Shown: one piece after another, positions 59,540-64,000 of the stretch
How positions within the stretch are numbered: position 1 is the stretch's first letter
Layout of the letters: each line of letters opens with the position of its first letter
Notes under the pieces: generated by a model
Told to the model about the DNA's origin: nothing
Databases searched by the model: none
The model's input: the letters and a program-made list of their open reading frames with translations, nothing else
Assembly: GCA_964531105.1 (NCBI GenBank)
Contig: CAZHFN010000003.1
Span: 1-64,000, forward strand
Reading direction: 5' to 3'
From: UBA2256 sp964531105
Lineage (GTDB): Bacteria; Spirochaetota; Spirochaetia; Treponematales; Rectinemataceae
DNA length: 64,000 nucleotides
Program-made: the position numbers and the translations under genes

Positions 59540-59553
59540 CCTTTGCCTTGAAC

Positions 59554-59576
59554 TGGTTAACCAAACTGGTTAACCA
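59554..59576. promoter_or_regulatory. Tandem GntR operators
   Basis: Two exact copies of the palindrome TGGTTAACCA (59554-59563 and 59567-59576), spaced 13 bp. This fits the TGGT-N-ACCA-type half-sites bound by FadR-subfamily GntR proteins. They lie immediately downstream of the predicted start site. Confidence 0.8.
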
Positions 59577-59585
59577 GCGAAACTC

Positions 59586-59614
59586 AGTATTCACCAGGTT
59601 CTCGATTTTGTCAA
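59586..59614 (-). promoter_or_regulatory. Promoter of the gntR-sugar operon
   Basis: TTGACA (59614-59609), 17 bp, AATACT (59591-59586) on the minus strand. The start site would be near 59579, so the two operators fall at about +3 to +25, suitable for repression by blocking. Confidence 0.6.
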
Positions 59615-59617
59615 ATA

Positions 59618-60466
59618 CTATTTTTTCTTTCTAAATGGACAGGCGACTCGGCCGGGCAAGAAGGAGAAAAGAATCAAGGCTGCCGCCACCAAGGCCGCGA
59701 TCCACACTACGGCCGAATACTGGGCGTCGGTCTGCAGGCGCTTGATCACGATGCCCACATAAGCCCACACCACCACCAAGGGAGCCGCCACTTGCCGTTT
59801 CCACACAGAAAAACCCAGGGCTACCACAAGTCCGGCTATGATAACCAACACCGTCCAGAAACGCGGTTCTAGCCCAAAGCCTCCCCAGCCTGCCTTTACC
59901 AGCACCGCGGTGGCGTTGGCGATAGTGGCCACTGATATCCAGCCCAGATATACCCGCAGGGGTACCGTGAGGAAAAATCGACGCGCCGCCTGCCCCTTGT
60001 CCTGGGCGCCAGGCGCCGCCGGATAGAGGGCTCCGCCCGAATCCAGCTTTTTCTGATTAGCCTGCTCCAGGGCTATGAGGGTAGCCAGAATTACCAGCAT
60101 GATCACCATGGCCAAGCCCACCAGGCGCCAATGCCAGGCGAAGATCCATGCGGCATTCGCAGCCATGTTGACAAGGAAAAGAACCGCGTCTCTGCCTGTC
60201 CAAGCCGATTTCCCTCCACGCCGCGATTCCTCAATGAGGGCGATGATGTGCCCCGCAAGGAGAAGATAGATCAGACCCCAGATCGAGAAGGTCAGGCCCG
60301 CAGGCACGAAGAGGTTGGGGATTTCATCCGACAGCACCCCGGTGTTAGCCCCATTAAGTGGCAGGGCGTTAGCAAGCCCGTTGACCACTACCACTCCGGC
60401 AAAGGCCACAAGGGACGCAAGCGCTGCGGGCAAGAGCTTTCTATTGGCCCTAGAAATTTCACTCAT
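59618..60466 (-). CDS. TspO/MBR-related tryptophan-rich membrane protein (long form)
   Basis: 282 residues from the ATG of MSEISRANRKLLPA, which has AAGGAG 9 nt upstream. It has about eight to nine hydrophobic segments and TspO-like hallmarks: NGLANALPLNGANTG near residue 35 and LFVPAGLTFSIWGLIYLLLA. Classical TspO has five segments in 160 residues, so this is the extended type. TspO proteins bind porphyrins and modulate stress responses; ligand here unknown. It lies upstream of gntR with 79 bp between; no terminator is visible. Confidence 0.78.
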   Translation of the reverse strand: MSEISRANRKLLPAALASLVAFAGVVVVNGLANALPLNGANTGVLSDEIPNLFVPAGLTFSIWGLIYLLLAGHIIALIEESRRGGKSAWTGRDAVLFLVNMAANAAWIFAWHWRLVGLAMVIMLVILATLIALEQANQKKLDSGGALYPAAPGAQDKGQAARRFFLTVPLRVYLGWISVATIANATAVLVKAGWGGFGLEPRFWTVLVIIAGLVVALGFSVWKRQVAAPLVVVWAYVGIVIKRLQTDAQYSAVVWIAALVAAALILFSFLPGRVACPFRKKK

Positions 60467-60568
60467 CGATACACACTCCTTAGACTTTTTATCTTTCTCT
60501 TGTTTAATGTAATCAAAGGCCCAGAGGGGGGCAAAGCTCCACATGTAGCCACGCTAGCCCAAACCTCT

Positions 60569-60596
60569 TTGCATTTTTTTACGATTCCATTATACT
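60569..60596 (+). promoter_or_regulatory. Candidate promoter of the hybrid kinase gene
   Basis: TTGCAT (60569-60574), 16 bp, TATACT (60591-60596). The leader is about 26 nt with a GAGG-type ribosome site before a TTG start. Confidence 0.5.
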
Positions 60597-60628
60597 AGTA
60601 AGGAATACTAAAAGTTATTGAGGATAAT

Positions 60629-63592
60629 TTGAAAAAGTATTGGGTTTTAGCAGCCCTGGTGCTGGGTATTATCGGGGCGGTCTATGGCGCTGATGAGGCC
60701 AGACTTCCTGACTCTCTTAAGATAGGTGTATTCAACAATCCTCCCAAATTGATGGTTTCTCCAAGCGGAGAGGTATCGGGGTTTCACATCTCCCTTCTGG
60801 ACTCGATCCTGAAAGACACTGGTATCCGCACGGAGTATGTGGTCGGCACATGGGAAGATATATTTTCCAAGCTTGAGAAGGGCGAATTAGATATGCTCCT
60901 GGATATCGCCTACTCCGATGAAAGAGCGCAGAGTTTCGACTTCAATTCCGTATCTGTCATAACCAACTGGGCTGTGGTCTACGCATCCCAGCTTTCATCC
61001 ATCGATAGTATAACAGACCTGGACGGGGTTCGCGTGGCAGTCATGAAGGACAGCATCCATGCCTCGGGAGAGCACGGAATCTATAAATATGCGGCCGAGT
61101 TCGGCCTTAAGGTAACATTTCTAGAACTAGACACCCAAGAGGACTGTTTTGCCGCATTGCGTAACGGCATGGCCGACGCCGCGGTGGTCAATAGGCTCTT
61201 CGGCCTCATGAACGAGTCCGGGGGCAATCCCCGCAGGACATCCATCGTTTTCAACCCCAGCCAGATCCGCTATGCCTTCCCCAAGGGTGGCACCTACAAC
61301 CAAGCCTTGATCGCCCTTATAGATAGTCGGCTGAGCAAACTGATCAACACGCCAAAGAGTGCCTACCACCAAGCCTTCGACACTTACCTTAAGCCCCAGA
61401 TTTCCAAGGAAGATGCCACGCAGGCCTTGATCGGAAGACTGAGCCTTGGTGGAATCGGTCTTCTGTTTTTAATTCTTTCCGTCCTTTATGCGTTAAGGGT
61501 TAGCCGCAGAGAAAAGATCCAGATTGAGCAGTTCTATAAAAATCTCCAGAGCATGGGCAATATCCGGGAATCGATCGTGGACAGCAGCCTGGCGGCGTAT
61601 TCTATCTTCGCCCTTCCTCTGGGTTTTCTGGCTATACATTACGCACTTTCCGTGGGAGGAGATCCCTTTATATGGTTTTTCATCCCCGCCCAAATATTTC
61701 CCTTCTTTCTTGTGCTCTTTAAAAAAAGACTCAGCCTGGGTTTGAAGACAACGGGGCTCCTGGGATTCCTCTTTATCTCCGGCGCTGTCATCACCCTAGC
61801 CAGGGGCAACAGCGGTATCGGGTTTTCCTATTTCTTCCTGGCAGCCATTCTCGCCACAATACTCCAGGGGCGACGCCTGGGTATTATCACCCTCGTTTCA
61901 GGATTGATGGCAACCCTCCTTACCCTCGCACTCTCCTATGTAGGAGTCCTCCAACCATTCAGCATGAATCCCTCTTTCTTCCTGTCGCCCCGCTCTTGGC
62001 CCTTCTCGGTACTGTCCTTTTTCATGCTTTTCTTCGCGGTTCTGGGGGGAATAAACAAGTTCTACAATAGCCTCACCAAGGCCGTGCTCAACCTGGAAGA
62101 GGGCATAGCCGAGCGAACAAAGGATATAGAGTCCATCAACCGAGAACTGAAGAAAGAAATCACCGAGCATATGGTGACCGAGGATAAGCTGCGGGAGGCC
62201 CGGCAGGAAGCAGAAGAAGCCAATCGAACGAAAAGCAGTTTTTTCGCAGGCATATCACACGAAATACGAACCCCCTTAAATGCCATACTGGGCTACTCCC
62301 AGATTCTCATGCGCGATAAAACTCTTTCCAGGGAATCTCTGCGCCAAATTGAAACCATCAATGCCAGCGGCGAGCATTTGCTCAGCCTTATCAATGATGT
62401 CTTGGAGATGTCGAGAATTGAGGCTGGCAAGGTTCAGCTGGACATTGGACCCTGCCAGCCCGAGGTGGTTTTGGATGAAATAAAAAGCTTGTTCGCAGGA
62501 CAAGCTTCCAGAAAAGGATTGGCTTTATCCTTGTCACTGCAGGAAGGTTTCCCGGTCTGCGTAAAGACCGATAGGTCCAAGCTAAAGCAAATCCTCATCA
62601 ATTTAGTGGACAATGCCATAAAGTTTACCGACTCGGGCACAATAGAAATTTTCGCCGTCAGATCGGCCAAGGCTGGAGATGAACTGGAGTTTTCCGTGCG
62701 CGATACCGGTAAGGGAATTCCGGCATCAGCCCTCCCCAGGCTTTTTCTGCCCTTCGAGCAAACCAAGGAGGGACGAAGCCAGGGTGGAACGGGCTTGGGT
62801 TTAGCCATCTGCAAAACCTACTGCGAGCTTTTGGGAGGAAACATCAGTGTAAAGAGCAAGCCAGGGATGGGCAGTACCTTCAGCTTCACAATCAAAGCTC
62901 CGGGCTGTGAGGAAGGTGTGCTATATGACGAATCCATTCATTCCCAGGTTATCTCCATTGCGAGCCCCAAAGCGCCACGCATTCTTGTGGTGGACGATAA
63001 GGCGATAAACCGGGACATCGTAGTGAGAATGCTCTCGCCTATAGGTTTTGCCGTCGAGCAGGCCGAAAGCGGCGAAGCCGCGATTGCGGCATTCCGCTCA
63101 TGGCCCTTCGATATAGCGATTCTCGACTTGGTCATGCCCGGAATTTGCGGCAAGGAATTGATCCAGGCCCTGCGGAGCGCTCCTGGCGGCAGCGAATTAG
63201 GCATAATAGTCATGACCGGCAGCCTGCAGGAAAATCAGAGAATCGATATTGCCGAGCTGGGCGCCGACGTGCTGCTGGCCAAGCCGGTGGAGGAAAAGCT
63301 TCTGCTTGCGGAAATCAAGCGTCTGGCCTGCATCGAGTACAACTGCGAGGATGATGAAGAAGCGCTCAATACAGCTACTCTGAGCAACGAGGAATTGCGA
63401 ACTCGCATAACCCTAATTCCCGATCTAATGGCCAGCAAGTTGCGCGATTCCATAAATTCAGGCGACATGGAAGAGGCTTTCCATATCGCCGTGGAAATTT
63501 CCGCAATAGACAAAGAGCTTGGAGAGACTCTCGGAGAACTGTCGAAAAAATTCCAGGTGGATCGTCTTCTCAAAATTGTCGAGGAAAAATAA
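60629..63592 (+). CDS. Hybrid sensor histidine kinase with periplasmic SBP_bac_3 sensor domain
   Basis: 987 residues; start codon TTG with GAGG upstream. Order: signal peptide; SBP_bac_3 domain about 28-265 (LKIGVFNNPPKLMVSPSGEV, LDMLLDIAYSDERAQSFDF); membrane segment near 270-290; then a block of 5-6 membrane segments (about 320-480); coiled coil; HisKA with FFAGISHEIRTPLNAILGYS, His544; HATPase_c with NLVDNAIKFTDSG and GGTGLGLAICK; receiver domain with Asp833 in AILDLVMP and the lysine in LLAKPVEEK; a helical tail of about 90 residues. It senses a small ligand outside the cytoplasm, probably an amino acid or organic acid. Target unknown. Confidence 0.94.
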   Translation: MKKYWVLAALVLGIIGAVYGADEARLPDSLKIGVFNNPPKLMVSPSGEVSGFHISLLDSILKDTGIRTEYVVGTWEDIFSKLEKGELDMLLDIAYSDERAQSFDFNSVSVITNWAVVYASQLSSIDSITDLDGVRVAVMKDSIHASGEHGIYKYAAEFGLKVTFLELDTQEDCFAALRNGMADAAVVNRLFGLMNESGGNPRRTSIVFNPSQIRYAFPKGGTYNQALIALIDSRLSKLINTPKSAYHQAFDTYLKPQISKEDATQALIGRLSLGGIGLLFLILSVLYALRVSRREKIQIEQFYKNLQSMGNIRESIVDSSLAAYSIFALPLGFLAIHYALSVGGDPFIWFFIPAQIFPFFLVLFKKRLSLGLKTTGLLGFLFISGAVITLARGNSGIGFSYFFLAAILATILQGRRLGIITLVSGLMATLLTLALSYVGVLQPFSMNPSFFLSPRSWPFSVLSFFMLFFAVLGGINKFYNSLTKAVLNLEEGIAERTKDIESINRELKKEITEHMVTEDKLREARQEAEEANRTKSSFFAGISHEIRTPLNAILGYSQILMRDKTLSRESLRQIETINASGEHLLSLINDVLEMSRIEAGKVQLDIGPCQPEVVLDEIKSLFAGQASRKGLALSLSLQEGFPVCVKTDRSKLKQILINLVDNAIKFTDSGTIEIFAVRSAKAGDELEFSVRDTGKGIPASALPRLFLPFEQTKEGRSQGGTGLGLAICKTYCELLGGNISVKSKPGMGSTFSFTIKAPGCEEGVLYDESIHSQVISIASPKAPRILVVDDKAINRDIVVRMLSPIGFAVEQAESGEAAIAAFRSWPFDIAILDLVMPGICGKELIQALRSAPGGSELGIIVMTGSLQENQRIDIAELGADVLLAKPVEEKLLLAEIKRLACIEYNCEDDEEALNTATLSNEELRTRITLIPDLMASKLRDSINSGDMEEAFHIAVEISAIDKELGETLGELSKKFQVDRLLKIVEEK

Positions 63593-63623
63593 CACGCAAA
63601 TATTCTGCGTTGTGCGATCAATA

Positions 63624-64000
63624 TCAACTATCGCGGATTGATTCGAATTCTTGGTGATGCTCAATAAAAATATCCACTATGGCGGGGTCGAAACTCAGTC
63701 CCCGCTGCTTCGCTATCATCGTGACGACGTCTGCATGATCGATGGCTTTCTTGTACACTCGCTCGGATCTCAGCGCGTCGTAGACATCCACCAGGCCCAT
63801 TATTCTGGCGCTCAAGGGTATATCCAGGCCGCTGATACCTGCAGGATACCCCAAACCATCCCAGCGCTCATGATGGTTGCCTGCTATCTCCATGCCCATC
63901 CGCAGGTAGCTGTTCTTGGGCGACTTGGCCAGGGCTTGGGAAAGGTACTCGGCGCCTATCAATGGATGCTGCTTCATGCGCTCATATTCTTCCGATGTCA
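63624..64000 (-). CDS. HD-GYP domain protein, C-terminal part (cut by the window end)
   Basis: The visible 125 residues read EYERMKQHPLIGAEYLSQAL, IAGNHHERWDGLGYPAGISG, DIPLSARIMGLVDVYDALRS and ERVYKKAIDHADVV. HHERWDGLGYP and the following RI...D.YDAL are the HD-GYP signature. These enzymes hydrolyse cyclic di-GMP. Many are response regulators with an N-terminal receiver domain, which would lie outside the window. Convergent with the hybrid kinase, 31 bp apart. Confidence 0.93.
   Translation of the reverse strand, partial: TSEEYERMKQHPLIGAEYLSQALAKSPKNSYLRMGMEIAGNHHERWDGLGYPAGISGLDIPLSARIMGLVDVYDALRSERVYKKAIDHADVVTMIAKQRGLSFDPAIVDIFIEHHQEFESIRDS

Noticed and set aside
1..64000. CRISPR arrays, tRNA or rRNA genes, IS elements, prophage
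   Set aside because: No regular spaced repeats, no cloverleaf-like sequences, no transposase or integrase frames were seen. A tRNAscan or Infernal run would settle the RNA part.

Overview
The window is 64 kb of a moderately GC-rich bacterial chromosome. It reads as one contig from a draft or metagenome assembly, with two 100-N gaps (2219-2318 and 12472-12571). The cell envelope is Gram-negative (LptA/LptB/LptC, an outer-membrane patatin, a small beta-barrel protein). Metabolism looks anaerobic or microaerophilic and heterotrophic: flavodiiron protein, ferritin, PdxS/PdxT vitamin B6 synthesis, several binding-protein-dependent uptake systems and a BspA-type leucine-rich-repeat surface protein. 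This mix fits a free-living or gut/sediment member of Spirochaetota best. That placement is inferred from protein families only; no rRNA gene is present. I saw no tRNA, rRNA, CRISPR array, IS element or prophage.

Layout. 1-8.7 kb is housekeeping: dus and tatD, an LPS-transport cluster lptC-lptA-lptB, pyrG, rsmG, the threonine genes thrB-thrC, ferritin. 8.7-15.5 kb holds a nitroreductase-family protein, an unrecognised 924-residue protein that looks like a PHP-type metal site fused to a membrane domain, and a tripartite tricarboxylate-type transporter (tctC-B-A) headed by a possible CYTH-like gene. That gene diverges from a PPX1/Prune-like phosphoesterase. 16.9-21.6 kb is a TAXI-type TRAP transporter operon that runs into tag (3-methyladenine glycosylase) and a LysR regulator. 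21.7-28.8 kb carries an esterase lipoprotein, a radical-SAM/partner pair linked to DNA metabolism, a methionine-type ABC importer and a small porin-like protein. 29.1-34.1 kb is an unusual ABC import cluster: a binding protein with an extra N-terminal domain, a lipoprotein with three repeats of what looks like the same domain, and a fused MalF-MalG permease, with no ATPase. 34-51 kb is mixed: patatin, CorC-type protein, RidA with a YheO-type regulator, pdxS/pdxT, thiF, a vapBC toxin-antitoxin pair, oxidoreductases, LRR protein, flavodiiron protein, FMN reductase and MFS pump. 51.4-59.6 kb is a GntR-controlled sugar operon: binding protein, two permeases, split transketolase, cupin, short zinc dehydrogenase and Gfo/Idh/MocA dehydrogenase. 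The window ends with a long TspO-like protein, a hybrid histidine kinase and a partial HD-GYP protein.

Two patterns cut across the window. First, many genes have a sigma70-like promoter (TTGACA-like, 16-18 bp, -10 often TAnACT) whose -10 ends only 6-12 nt before the start codon, with no Shine-Dalgarno sequence. This suggests frequent leaderless mRNAs. Second, three of the transport operons carry a strong hairpin between the binding-protein gene and the permease gene, and a related hairpin sits between metI and metQ. This is consistent with making more binding protein than permease. The best candidates for undescribed biology are the 29.1-34.1 kb transport cluster, the 924-residue PHP-like membrane protein and the leaderless promoter set.
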